DNA of 64,000 nt from Mimachlamys varia (taxonomy: Eukaryota; Mollusca; Bivalvia; Pectinida; Pectinidae): contig OX392538.1 of NCBI GenBank assembly GCA_947623455.1, positions 31,247,001-31,311,000 on the forward strand. Direction: 5' to 3'. Under the pieces are notes generated by a model that made no database searches, had not been told where the DNA came from, and saw only the letters and a list, made by a program, of their open reading frames with translations. Below, in pieces: positions 46,052-57,270 of this stretch; positions within the stretch are counted from its first letter, which is position 1; every line of letters begins with the position of its first letter. The position numbers and the translations under genes were made by a program.

Positions 46052-46256
46052 TCATTGCTGACAAACATGCATAAAGCCTTTATGATTTTTTTCTTTCAAA
46101 AGCATTTTGTAATTATTGACCATAGCACCTTTTGCAAAAGCATGTGTTGCTTTATCAACGAAGAATTTTTGCTTGTAATTATTAATAGTTAAAATATCTA
46201 GGTCGACCGATTCCGGCATATTTCCCCATGCTAACACTTTTATCTGAATTTGATCT
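46052..46256 (-). CDS. Candidate 3'-terminal exon, unknown protein
   Basis: On the minus strand the text GATATATTTTTCTTATAG (ending at 46257), preceded by a long T-run, looks like a good splice acceptor. It is followed by an open frame of 67 codons ending in TGA at 46052, with mixed, protein-like composition (IKVLAWGNMPESVDLDIL, later KATHAFAKGAMVNNYKML and GFMHVCQQ at the end). I do not recognise the family. It lies just beside a SINE tail. No upstream exon on the minus strand was found up to 48 kb, so it could be an isolated relic or chance. The alternative start inside the acceptor is not credible. Confidence 0.3.
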
Positions 46257-48043
46257 CTATAAGAAAAATATATCACAGAACATGACTTGGCAAAAAAAAA
46301 AAAAAAACTCCAATAACATTGTCTTGATTTATCTTAAAGTGATAAATATTCAGATATAACTCAATTGTATTTTTAACAAACCGTGGGTTGTATTGATGTC
46401 GAAATGACATTCACACTTAACTATATTGTCTTTTATGGCGTTCACATCCTTCGTTAAAAACCGATATATCAAATACAAAACAAGGTTAACACACCCATAT
46501 ATTTACCACAGTAGAAAAACCTACAAATCATCCTTAAAGTGTCTATCTAACAAGTTTAAGTACTAACTGGATCTACATTTCCTAAGCCCAATCAGCTCTC
46601 ATTATGACATTCGACAATTCCTCTGGTTTTTGATATTCGTTAATTATTATATAGTGCATACAAAACGAGCCAACACACTGATGCAATCATTTAAAAAGAG
46701 AAATCTAATACAACGATTTCGTGATTTTTTAAAAATAAGTTTTAAAGAAATCTATCTCAGCAAACTACAGCTTGCTTAATTAAGCTTCCCAATCTTTTTT
46801 TTAAGTAGATCGTGTTCTTTAAATAATATCGACAATAGCTGCCCTTCGTCAGATAACACTGGTAGAAAAAAGACCTTTAAACAAAACAATCTTTTTTAAG
46901 ATCTTAAAGACTAGCTTTGGGTAATTTGTCAATGTTGATCATCACTACACAAAAATACTGACCCTTACTTCCTTCTTAAATAGGTACTACAAAAAATAAT
47001 AGCGGGTTGCTACGATGGTAACTACGATGGTTGTGGTTGCTAAGATAATACAGTCCCACTGAATCTTCATCGATTTATTGGTAAGTTTCGAAAGTACACA
47101 GTGAACATTATTGTTTTCCTTCATATCATAATTTGTTAATTTGGTTTTGAACAATATTAATAGCACTTCGAAGTATATCTTTATTTATGACGGTACGCGC
47201 ATTAACACAGTGATCTGGTTGTGACGCGGTCCGACGTTAGACGTCATAATTGCAGGGCGCCGCCATGTTTGCGTTACCGTCAAAGAATTTCGAATGGGCA
47301 TTATTGGAATCAAAAGTTTGCTAGAAACCATTTATTATACAATCAGACGAAATGGATCCCATATATGTTTCATGTTTCAAAATCTTGAAGGAACCACACA
47401 TTGCCGTCAGCGAAAAGTAATTATTCTGAAGCGTGAACGACGCCATATTTGAAAAACATATCAATCCGCCGAGCGTTTTTTCATTGCGTTTACACTCATT
47501 TATTGGCAATCAGTCTTTATTTAGCTCAAGAAAGGAGAGGTGTAAATATATTGGTATCTACAGCAAGTATCATGAGTCCGCCAATTCATCTTTGCGCTTA
47601 TCGGTTTGAATTGAGTTAATGCGCTAAATTTTGAGTGAACCAATGTAAGTACGTGTACAGTAATTAAGCTCGTTGTTTTATAGCACACGGAAATAGTTGC
47701 TTTAATAAAGGTTACTTTCGTAATAGTGTGAACTCATTTATTTCAATGTTTTTTTTTTGTTTTTTTTTTATTTTATTGATTTCCAGGGTATATCTTATTT
47801 CGGTCCCACAAAAAAAATGATTTTACAGTATATTGTACTTTAATAATGTTCTGGGGTTTTTAACTTTGCAAATAATGTAAATGTATCATCTCTCAGTAGA
47901 CTTAAAAGATTATGCCCGCGGAAAGAAGAAAATGTTCCAGTTAGCTAACGTTTGGAAGAAATACCACATATCAGCAGGCAAAATTTATAGTTCATTCCAT
48001 TTATTTAGGTATCATTAGTTTTCGATGTTAAGATGGATCTCCT
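46257..48043. other. No gene seen
   Basis: An A-run of about 16 lies at 46291-46306. The frame at 47321-47509 (minus) has no known domain. Long T-runs occur at 47751-47770. Nothing else. Confidence 0.45.
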
Positions 48044-48047
48044 TTAA

Positions 48048-48307
48048 AGGCCCAATATACGTAACTTTAGAAAAAAAATTCGGTATTCCGAAAAAATATG
48101 AAAAAAATCTAGTTGATAACCATCCGAAAATAAGCCTAAAGCGAGGTAAATCTGAGCGGTATCTAACAAGAAACTCTTGTTTACAAATACCGAGTTTCAA
48201 CTGCTTCTGTATCGGTAACCGCGAAAGAATCCATCTTGAATATTGCTGATATCAATTAATCTTAACTAACGCTTCATCGTTTGCCGAAAGTTACGTATAT
48301 TGGGCCT
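48048..48307. mobile_element. MITE family B, copy 4
   Basis: 260 bp, shorter than other copies through an internal deletion. Left flank TTAA, left end AGGCCCAATATACGTAACTT, right end GTTACGTATATTGGGCCT, right flank GTAA. Includes GAGCGGTATCTAACAAGAAA, shared with copy 3. Confidence 0.87.
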
Positions 48308-48311
48308 GTAA

Positions 48312-49117
48312 ATGGATTCGTCTAGAATCTTTGCAGACCTATCACATGTTCTTGTACACTCTACAACTTATAAAAAATAACTGCAAAAAAGAGAGAAAGG
48401 TGATTTTCGACATATCATTCCAAAAATTATTATCTATAATTGAAATCAAGAAGTCATCAAGGATAATGTACAAACGCTGCTGAGAAAAAAAAGTATTTAA
48501 TATGAATTCGTTAAAAACTATGATTACATGAATTTGTTAACTTACATGTTAATGTAATATAAACAATATTAGTTTATCATTATTATTATTTCCAACATTT
48601 ATTTTCTGACATTCGTGTTTTACATGTAATGGCGTGGACAATTACTGAACAAGCCAGCATCCTGATACGTATGTCAGCTCATTTGGTTTCCCCAGGGAGG
48701 GTGTTGTGGGGGTAGGGGTGTACACTCTGATAAAGGTCAGCGAGAACTTGTACCTATTACACGGTATGATAATTACAATGACGTCAGTATTTTCAAGGGC
48801 AATCTTTTTTAAAGACCAGCACTGACGTCATTCGTATCAATGTTGGAAAACCCTTAAACAGTCAAATTCCGCCCATGTATAACCCTGTGCTGAGTAACGC
48901 CCGATTTTTATTGTGTTTCTGGTGTTGCTGTGATAGCAAGCAGAGACGTTTAATCACCACCACTAAGGCCAAGCTAACGATAATATTTGTTTGTGTTATA
49001 AACAGGAAAGCAAGATAGAAACACATTGTACTTATAGGATAGCATTTATTTCCGTTGAGTTCTGGTGTTATTTTTTTTATCATTTTCGCAAGCATAAAAG
49101 CGATTGCTTGTTGTGAT
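48312..49117. other. No gene; opposed TGACGTCA motifs at 48779 and 48823
   Basis: AATGACGTCAG and CTGACGTCATT flank a 36-bp interval as an inverted pair. Frame 48862-49095 (minus) has no domain. Confidence 0.45.
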
Positions 49118-49368
49118 TAAGAATTATGACTCAGTTGTCACTTTGAGGCCATGGCATTCACTACGATCTGAATAAGATTTAAATGACGGGTGTCGTCGAT
49201 GAAGAAGAAGACGCTCACTCCTCCGGAACACCTGGTCCTATTCTCTTTTACAAAGTTATCAATGTTAATATTTTTTTTTTTTTGATATTTTGAACCCATA
49301 GTTTAATCGATTTTGAGTTCGGATTATAGTTTTGTTGCCGCTTTAGTATTTTCTGATTTGTTTTCATC
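49118..49368 (-). mobile_element. Repeat family A, copy 11
   Basis: Plus-strand text GGGTGTCGTCGATGAAGAAG, CTCCGGAACACCTGGTCC and TTTAATCGATTTTGAGTTCG. A T-run has expanded inside at 49270-49282. Confidence 0.85.
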
Positions 49369-49571
49369 ATCACCACTAAGGCCAAACAAACACAAATATT
49401 TGTATGTGTTATGAAAACTGGGAAACACGAGAGAAGCACAACTGTACTTAGTAAGATGACATTTGTTTTTGTTGTTTTTCATTTCAATCTTTCAAAATGT
49501 TTCACTTCGTGGGAATGAAGCAAAAAGATGCTTCACCAATGCTTATCTGAATTGGCGTACTGTATGCCTAA

Positions 49572-49732
49572 TACCAACAGTGGTCGAATGGTACTGTAAA
49601 TGGTGTACTTGCCTTTCACAAATGCAGCCGAGGATGGGTGGGGGTGGGGCGGAAAGGGGGTGGGGTTCTATTCCCCGATTGAACGTGAAAGAAATGCGGT
49701 CACATGTCTGTTGTATGACCACATGGGTCCCC

Positions 49733-49783
<51 letters not shown>

Positions 49784-49830
49784 CTTCCCCAACTATTCTA
49801 ACATCTGGCCAACACAAGTGATAAAGGAAA
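49572..49830 (+). mobile_element. tRNA-Glu-like SINE (family E), copy 2, invaded by a microsatellite
   Basis: TGCCTTTCACAAATGCAGCC, GGGTTCTATTCCCCGATTG (a B-box relative), then GACCACATGGGT. Where other copies have the CTCCGGGTACTCCGG core, this one has a C-run and a CA repeat, and then resumes with TTCCCCAACTATTC. The G-rich patch at 49634-49664 is an expansion just before the B box. Three overlapping ORFs listed in this region are products of these tracts. Confidence 0.8.
49729..49782. repeat. C21 run followed by (CA)17 microsatellite
   Basis: Uninterrupted C-run (about 49729-49749) followed by about 17 CA units with no interruptions, implying high mutability. Confidence 0.97.
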
Positions 49831-51187
49831 TTTGAAACAACCAATTTCACGATTATTATCGAATGATTAAAAGAATTTTTAGAGTCCATAGTAAAACATA
49901 TAGTTCTCATACAAGACGAGAGTCCTACAAATTGACCTGTAGTTCTATTTTATCCTAATAGGAACCTATACAGAGGTTACACAGGACACATTCAACCTTA
50001 TATAATGTATATTAGTGACGGTAAGCGGTCATTTGGTTGCAAAGAACTAAAATCACCGATATAGATAAAAACAACATGACGTCAGCTAAAATTTACCAAT
50101 GGGTCGTGACTTTGTTTGTCACTCAGGATTTAGATAGTCGTTATACCAGTATAAAATAGATCAAAATGAAGTCATTTAAAAAAAGGCCATCGAGGACACG
50201 GAAATATCGGTTAATTATCAGGGAAGGATCTATAAAACACGCTTGAAATATGATATTGTACTTAAAAAACGTCATATATTTTTATCAACCTATTTTAAAA
50301 AAAATGGGTTTCGTTCTATAGAATCATTGTAACGCTAAATTATAAATTATATATGAATTTGAATACTTTCAAGAAATATATTATAACGAGATAACATAAT
50401 TTTTATTTCCAAAATTATTTTATAGTTGTTATCGCAAAGTACTGTAATAAATTGTACGATAACTAGATAGCGTTGCCAGCGATGTGTCACTCTTCCTGTT
50501 CCTAATATACCATGAACCATTAACCATGAAACGTCTCCTTTAGGTTCGATTATAAGGGTACATGTACATCATTCAACGCTTACCCAAATAAGTGCTTAAC
50601 AGACAAAAAATTGAGGTCAATGATTAGTTAGACACTCATAAATTAAAATATATATATATATATATATATCTTCAAGCCTCAGTAATCAAAGACTGAAAAA
50701 TATGAATTTAAAAGAGAAAAACACAGGTTACATGTAAATACAGGAAAATATAATCCGAAGATAATAACTGGGTTAACATCTATCAATAAAGGACTTTTTT
50801 CTCGTTTAATAAGCTGTAAAAATAAACCAGATAGAGTAATATAGACCTTTGACTTGGTCCTCGGTTAATATCGACCTACAGGTTCATATTATAACTATCA
50901 ACCTCGGCAGAAGTCCATAATGCATAAATGTTATAACCACACTTTTAACGGGCGGATTAGTACAGAATAAAGCTATAATTTGTATCATAATTGAGGATTT
51001 TTCAAAATTGGCATTAAGCTTTAAAACCCTATCAGTAAGACATGTGAGTGCATGCAATTATTTTTCTCGCGCTTAAGTATTGCAAAATATCCATATCAGT
51101 AGAAGAGCATGCCGAGTGTATCGAATGTAGAAAATGATAACAATACAAATACAAAACATAATACTTGTACAGTCCAATGTAATCCTA
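49831..51187. other. No gene; (TA)n at 50648-50669
   Basis: A TA dinucleotide run of about 11 units. One TGACGTCA at 50077. Frames are short. Confidence 0.5.
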
Positions 51188-51189
51188 TA

Positions 51190-51395
51190 ATCTTCATTTG
51201 GCCTTTCACCAAGGCGGCCGAGGTTTGATTCCCTGATCGGACGCGAAATGGTTTGGAGTCACCTGCAGACCACATGGGTTTTCCTCCGGATACTCCGGTT
51301 TCCTTCCACAATAAGACCCCTGTCCCGCACTAAGATCCGGACCAACAAGAGAGATTTATATAAGTTGAATAATTTGTTTCATAATTAATTTTATA
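51190..51395 (+). mobile_element. tRNA-Glu-like SINE (family E), copy 3
   Basis: GCCTTTCACCAAGGCGGCCG, B-box-like AGGTTTGATTCCC, core TTTTCCTCCGGATACTCCGG and tail TTGAATAATTTGTTTCATAA. The 5' A-box end is diverged. Confidence 0.85.
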
Positions 51396-52732
51396 CTTAT
51401 ATTTTCATTTCTAAAATACAATGTTTGATTTTTTTATGATACATCGATGGAATGTTGGGATTCCGCTTGGTAGATAGGCCTGAGGGACGCGTGGTTTAGT
51501 TTGTAATTTCAACAAAAGATTCTTTCAAAAATGTGATCTACGTGTTAAACAGGTAGTGGTGACAGGCACGGGTATATTCTTTTCAACCTTTAAACATGAT
51601 ACAGACGGCGCAATAATATCACTCATAGAAAAGGAACTAGATCATTTACAACGTTTCACGACCTTATATAGAAAAAAAATCACTTTGTACTTTATCATAA
51701 AGTAATCAAATCTCGTCAAGAAGACCTCCAAATAGAGATATCATAAATCATTCTTTTTATCAGCATTCTTTTCGTATTTTCTTTTTTAAGTATACATTGA
51801 CTAAGAACGGCGTTGTTGACAAAAGAGGTCGTGATCTCAGATGAACTCCCGATTTCTTTGGTGTTGAGGAAAACAATGTGTTTTCTCGTTTAATGTTCTG
51901 TACACAAATGGCTGTTATCTGTTAAAGAAGAAAGATAGGTTAAGATTGAACTCTTAGTCATGGGTAACAATTGAAAATCATTCTACCGTGAATACGTGTG
52001 TCAACGCTAGTGTTAATTCGTTTCGTATAATCCCCTTGTCGTAAATATAGATCAACCGCTCCCTTTGTCCACCCGCACTTTATTCAGTTGACCGAAATAA
52101 ATAATTACAGTTGTCGTGGATCTGAGTAGTCCCTGTCATAACCACTGGTTAATATTATTGGTGTTTTAAGTACAGATAGATAACTCTAACCTTATTTGAT
52201 AGCAACTACTTCCTCTTGAAGTATCATCAGCTTGACAACATTTGAATCTTACTATAAAAATGTATATTACAAAATCGACCCGGTAGTGTTTTTTTGTTTT
52301 GTTTAATCAAAGTTGCCAATTAAACCGACGCTTACGGTTTAAAAGAGGATAAGGATAATCTGGTATTAGTGAAATGATTTAAACATTGATCTTCTACCGT
52401 ACAACAAGAAAACCCAATCAACAAGAACGAAGCGTATATAATTAAGCAACCAAAATCCGTTCAGTTCATTGAATCTAGGTTAGGAGGCTAATATTTATGG
52501 ACGGTGATTTCAACGGTCATTTCTTATGGTTCAAATAGCAACTTTGATCCCGATAAGTAAACATTGTTATTCTGATACGTATATGGGCCGTATGATGGTA
52601 TTGTATATACACTGAACATACATATATGGAAACCAATAAATGTCTTTTCATCTGTCCGAAGACATTGCATAAAATGTGGATCAAATACATGTATGCATCA
52701 CCAATCCTAAAAAAACATTAGGTTTGTTTTGC
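51396..52732. other. No gene seen
   Basis: No long frame and no recognised repeat. Confidence 0.5.
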
Positions 52733-52925
52733 TTGTGTTATACATCCTAATAACAGCTTAGGTCATTCAAGGAAGTGTCAAGTATCAGTGACGGAGGAAA
52801 GCAGAGTTCCTGAAGAAAAACCACCGACCTATAGTCAGAACCTGGTTCCTGCCTAATGTAGGCTTCGAACCTACGACTCGAGGGTTGGGGGCCAGTGGTA
52901 GCAGAATGTCAGATACATATTAAAC
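52733..52925 (-). mobile_element. tRNA-derived SINE family H, reverse copy
   Basis: On the minus strand the head has a fully paired T-arm-like string GTAGGTTCGAAGCCTACA (52857-52874), a body with GGTCGGTGGTTTTTCTTCAG, and a tail GACCTAAGCTGTTATTAGGA. Related through its tail to the element at 45930-46036. Confidence 0.78.
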
Positions 52926-54418
52926 ATTTAGCCATCGCGACCAAAAAAACAAGATTCTTTAATTGAAAAACGCAGTGTAAACCACAAAGGACACACTTAA
53001 AGACATCATAAACTTATTAAAAGCTACAAATGTATTAAATATGAATGGTATGAAACATAACATTTTTTTTTAAATTTTATTCATCAACTGAAATAGCACT
53101 GTGCAAGCCGAGATGGCTAGCTAAATTTATTACGGTTCGAGTCACGGCCAGACCCTGTTGAGATATATTTTTTTTTTATTCAGAATACATTTTTTTTTAT
53201 TATTTTTTTTATATAAGCGTTTTTTTTAAACCTATCAGTCCCTGGACATGGCACGATTTTCATTTCGGAAATAATAATCCAAAAATCGAAGCTGTACTCT
53301 TACAAAAGAAAAACAATTTTTAAGACTTAGGTATAGTTTTTATTAAGATGGATTAGGAATCCTTAATGCAATTTGAAATTTTGAAGAAAAAAATCCCTGC
53401 CTCTGTTGAGAGAACCTTTAAAACCGTTATCAAAATGTTTTATGGTTCCACACTGCGCCGTTTGCAATGCCTTGATTCCGTAGTATATTGTAAAACTAAT
53501 CCACGGAGCATAACAATTACTATGTAGGTTAATCAGATCTTTAGATAATGGTTCAAAAATCCTCTAAACAATGTACAGTCATCTATTAATTAGAAAAGAA
53601 AAACAAGAGACAGAGGTGGGTCACTAGAACAGATATATAGGTCACGAGGTGATGACGTCAACAGATTGTGTTGATATCGCCCGTGTAAACTGGAGCAGAA
53701 ACTGGATGAAGCAAGTCATATTTGTTCGGTTTGATTAATGCCTTTAAGCTTTCGATCTCCGCTTTTTTGCTTGCCTCGGTGACTATAATTATTTTTCATC
53801 GTACGTATTATAGTCCTCTCTAATCTGTTTTAATAAAAGAATTAGGTCGTATCTCGTAAATTTCCACAAATAAATAATCCGATTTGTGGGGTTAAGCTGA
53901 CAATGCTTTGTATAAACAAACTTATGGCGTATTTACCATCCATCATAGTCATACACAACACGTGCATGTTATTAATATTTTGGATAAAATGATTGCGGTA
54001 GATGCTTTTCATGTATAACTCGTCTTTGATTCATTCTGTAATACATCATATGATCGTGCAGGGTGGGAAATAAGTAAGTGATAATGTTCTTGTTTCATTA
54101 ACGTTAAATGAAACCAAACTCCTTTTTGGAATGAGGGCAATGTGCACACACCTCCAATGCGCACGAATATGTGTGTATATGCTTTAATAACAGTATTGTG
54201 TACTTAATAAACCCTCTGCGAGAAAAACAAAACAAAAATAAACAAGAATACGCAAAATTTTAAGTCTTGCCTATTTCGTGCATTGTGAATGATGCCAAAG
54301 TAAACACGTAAATTTTCAAAACTCACTAAAAATTATATTTGTATTTTTTTTTTTTAATTTTTCACACATTTTACAAGCACAATAGATAAAACACACCCTC
54401 ACATTAACTCTTACATAT
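52926..54418. other. No gene; T-rich patch 53165-53230
   Basis: At 53108-53150 CGAGATGGCTAGC and GGTTCGAGTC resemble A and B boxes of a decayed tRNA-derived repeat. One TGACGTCA at 53653. No supported frame. Confidence 0.4.
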
Positions 54419-54420
54419 AT

Positions 54421-54422
54421 GG

Positions 54423-54460
<38 letters not shown>

Positions 54461-54545
54461 CATATATCTTCATGATAACAACACAATCATATAAACCATA
54501 AGCATTACTACATGTAACGACATTATCATCATTATCATCATCATT

Positions 54546-54583
<38 letters not shown>

Positions 54584-54790
54584 TATATATATCATCTTCA
54601 TTATGACAACGTATATCAACATCATTATCCTCACATATATCATCATCATAATCATCATACCGTGCTGTCATCATCAACATCGTTATCATCAATATTGTGA
54701 TCTGATCATGAGATCATTTCCACAGAGATCATCATCATCACACTTATCACCATCATGACACCATCAACAAGTGTCATCATCATTATGATC
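54421..54790. repeat. (CAT/ATC)n microsatellite, two pure blocks plus decayed spacer
   Basis: Pure trinucleotide blocks at about 54422-54461 and 54526-54581 are joined and followed by imperfect ATC-rich sequence to about 54790. The minus-strand poly-Asp and poly-Met ORFs (54411-54692, 54470-54658) are read-outs of the repeat. Confidence 0.95.
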
Positions 54791-54867
54791 GTCATACTTA
54801 CACACTACATTACACTCATACCCAACACTCACACCAACATTAACATACAAACATCTAAGATAAAAAA

Positions 54868-54977
54868 AAAGAGAACACAGAAAAGAGAGGGAAAAAACAG
54901 AGAGAGTGGGAGAGAAGGGGACAGAGAGAGAGAGGGGGGGGGAGAAAGAAAGAGGGAGAGAGAAAGAGACTGGGGCT
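54868..54977 (+). repeat. Polypurine (GA-rich) tract
   Basis: About 110 bp almost entirely A and G on the plus strand, with repeated GAGAGA and a G-run at 54935-54943. Mirror-like GA stretches could form triplex DNA. Confidence 0.92.
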
Positions 54978-55317
54978 GAGATCATATATTGATAAGAGAA
55001 TGACCTAAATATTAAAGAGTCCATTTATACACGTATATATTAAAAACAAAAACAAGCGATCAAGGGATGTTGAATAATCAATAAATAAAAAGGATCAGAG
55101 GGAACCGGATAGCATAAAAAGATAGATATACCTCCCTATCTAAGCAGTATAAAAATATTTATGTTATCTTACCTTAATTGACTTCACCAAATTCTAACAA
55201 TTTTTCCATTCTTTTTCAAACTTGTCTTGAGCAAAATCTCCTTGCCTGTTGGCAAGACATCTCTGAATAGAGTAATACAATGTATTCTTTGATATCTTTA
55301 ACTAGGATATTAATGTT
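54978..55317. other. No gene seen
   Basis: AT-rich, short frames. Confidence 0.5.
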
Positions 55318-55436
55318 GTACCCAGAGAAAACCCATGTGGTCGCGCAGGTGACCGAATACCTTTTCATTCTCTGTCGGGGAATCGAACCCCGGCCGCCTT
55401 GATGAAAGACAAGGCGCTACCACACCCGACCACCAA
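55318..55436 (-). mobile_element. tRNA-Glu-like SINE (family E), copy 4, head
   Basis: Minus strand: TCGGGTGTGGTAGCGCCTTG (A-box region), CTTTCATCAAGGCGGCCGG, a perfect GGTTCGATTCC (55379-55389), and GACCACATGGGTTTTCTC, where the copy stops inside the core. It is 3'-truncated, unusual for a retroposon. Confidence 0.85.
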
Positions 55437-55702
55437 ATACAGATATGTTGCGTCGATATATTTGCTTCATCATATCTCCGTTTAGGTCCTTCAAGTTGGT
55501 GCTGTATATGTCATGACTGCTGTAGAAAAGTCCGCGTGATGTCGACATGGCATTTTTAGAATAATGTTTTTGAATCCAGAAAAAAAGTAATGTGAAATAG
55601 GTCGCGATGTAATCAACATATTTAACTATCACATTAGTTATAATTACTCCGCGTGAAATATGTAATCATAGCCCATACTGACTGCAGTTGGTGTTACCTT
55701 AA

Positions 55703-55749
55703 AGGCCCAGTATTATAAGGCTTGACTTTCGCTTCAAGTTTTGCAAAAG
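55703..55749. mobile_element. MITE family B fragment
   Basis: Follows TTAA (55699-55702) with AGGCCCAGTATTATAAGG and jumps to CTTGACTTTCGCTTCAAGTT, a block from near the right end of copy 3. The middle and the extreme right end are missing. Confidence 0.75.
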
Positions 55750-55751
55750 GT

Positions 55752-55850
55752 ATGAGGTCACTTGCCCGACCACGTGGGTTTTCTCCAGGTAATATGGTTG
55801 AATAACTTGTTTCATAGCTGTTGTGAAATAAATTAATTGTAGCTTAAATT
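55752..55850 (+). mobile_element. tRNA-Glu-like SINE (family E), copy 5, 3' part
   Basis: GAGGTCACTTGCCCGACCAC, GTGGGTTTTCTCCAGGTAAT and TTGAATAACTTGTTTCATAG. It lacks the tRNA-like head and begins right where the family B fragment ends. Confidence 0.78.
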
Positions 55851-56536
55851 AAACGATAGACCTATGATTTTCTAAAAGTTGATTAACACAAAATCAGTAA
55901 AATTAAAACACCACACAAAAATCAAAGATTCCACTCCAGATTGTGACGGAGGGAAATGACTGTAAATCTATGGCATTACATGCGTCATAGAAACACTTTA
56001 CGCGTGTGTAGCGGGTCAATATATATGTAAATCAATATCAACAGAAATAGATTACAACCTGTTAACAAATAATCCTCAGAATACACTGACATTTCCGGAA
56101 CGGATATTGACCGTTATTGTTTTACATATTAGTGGGCGGGGGCGGAACGATCCTGGTCGTGATGACCTTAATGCACGGGACAATTCTGCTATGGAAGTCC
56201 AGTCCTGCATTCCGGCGACTAATATGGGACTAAAATTATCTTTCAGCCCATGGGGGGTGAGACCGGGGAAACTGAACCCGAGGGGTAAGATTCTTAATTT
56301 GCCCAAAACGAGGCCCCTCTCTCACTACCAAGGACGTGAATGACAATGTTGATGTGATTGAGTTGTCGACGTAACACCATTTAATTATTGCCGTGACGTC
56401 ATGGCATTGTTTCTATGACGTCACACAATTGTTGAGAACGTGCAAAAAGCACGTGAAGCTTGTCTCAACCTAGGGTGAGATCAGAAAATCTCACACCGGT
56501 AAAAGTGTTGATATCCCTGTCCAGGGTAAGAGAAAA
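55851..56536. other. No gene; paired TGACGTCA motifs at 56394 and 56416
   Basis: 56107-56343 is open on both strands and richer in G+C than its surroundings, but neither product resembles a known protein and no splice context is seen. TGACGTCA occurs twice with 22-bp spacing. Confidence 0.4.
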
Positions 56537-56688
56537 GCATGGTCCAAATCACGATCATCCTCGATATGAAGGGGTTACGCTCACCTACGCTCTCTACACC
56601 CCTAGAATATGTCATGGCAATCTTCAAATCGAAGGTGAGCGCAACCCCTGGATATCGATGATGATCGTGATATGGACACGCCAGATTA
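56537..56688. mobile_element. Foldback element, about 150 bp
   Basis: Left arm ATGGTCCAAATCACGATCAT then CCTCGATATGAAGGGGTTAC; right arm CAACCCCTGGATATCGATG then ATGATCGTGATATGGACAC, an imperfect reverse complement over nearly 50 bp. The loop is about 50 bp. No TSD identified. Confidence 0.8.
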
Positions 56689-56964
56689 AATCCATAACGA
56701 AGGAGATCTTTTAGGAATGAAGGGTAAAGGTTGATTCGGAGGAAAACGTTGTAAACGCTATTTTTGCTGTTGTTCTTGGTGCCGAATTCCAGGGTCTTTC
56801 GAGTCCTCTAGTTTAAATTTGCGAATCGATGGATGTCTAGTAATCATAGAGGTCCCGGATTCGAACTCCAATTGCAGGTACTGAAAAAAAATGTGTGTTG
56901 CAGTGTCACGCCCGTATGAACCCTGGAAATACTGATAAAAATGCCCAGTGTTAGTTTCATGAAA

Positions 56965-57270
56965 GAAACGAAATATCAGGGAATACCGAAACGTCAAGAA
57001 AGCCATAATAAGAACTCAAAATCGATTACACTAGGGGTAAAATCAGGACAAATAAAATTGTTTACACATATATCTTTGAAGAAGTACAAGAAAATAAGAT
57101 CAGGTGTTCTAACAAAAATTTGATCATCGACGACACTCGCCATGTTAATACAAGTCACATCCAAGTAAATGTCAAGTCTTCAAAGTGAGAACTTAGGCAT
57201 CATTATCAGCAACAAGTAGGCATATTAATGAGCATATTCAAAAAGTCCACCTACATGGCATACCAGGATA
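56965..57270 (+). mobile_element. Repeat family A, copy 12
   Basis: AGGGAATACCGAAACGTCAA, ACTCAAAATCGATTACACTA, CAGGTGTTCT, then a gap covering half of the core and CATCGACGACACTCGCCATG, ending AAAAAGTCCACCTACAT. Confidence 0.8.

Noticed and set aside
47031..47043. TGTGGTTGCTAA (Cys-Gly-Cys-stop), like the end of a TGF-beta ligand
   Set aside because: The upstream frame holds no cystine-knot sequence and derives from a small local duplication (GGTTGCTACGATGGT).
54411..54692. Poly-Asp and poly-Met ORFs
   Set aside because: They are read-outs of the (CAT)n microsatellite.
56107..56343. Opposed ORFs in a G+C-richer patch
   Set aside because: Neither product resembles a known protein; the higher G+C content alone is not enough.
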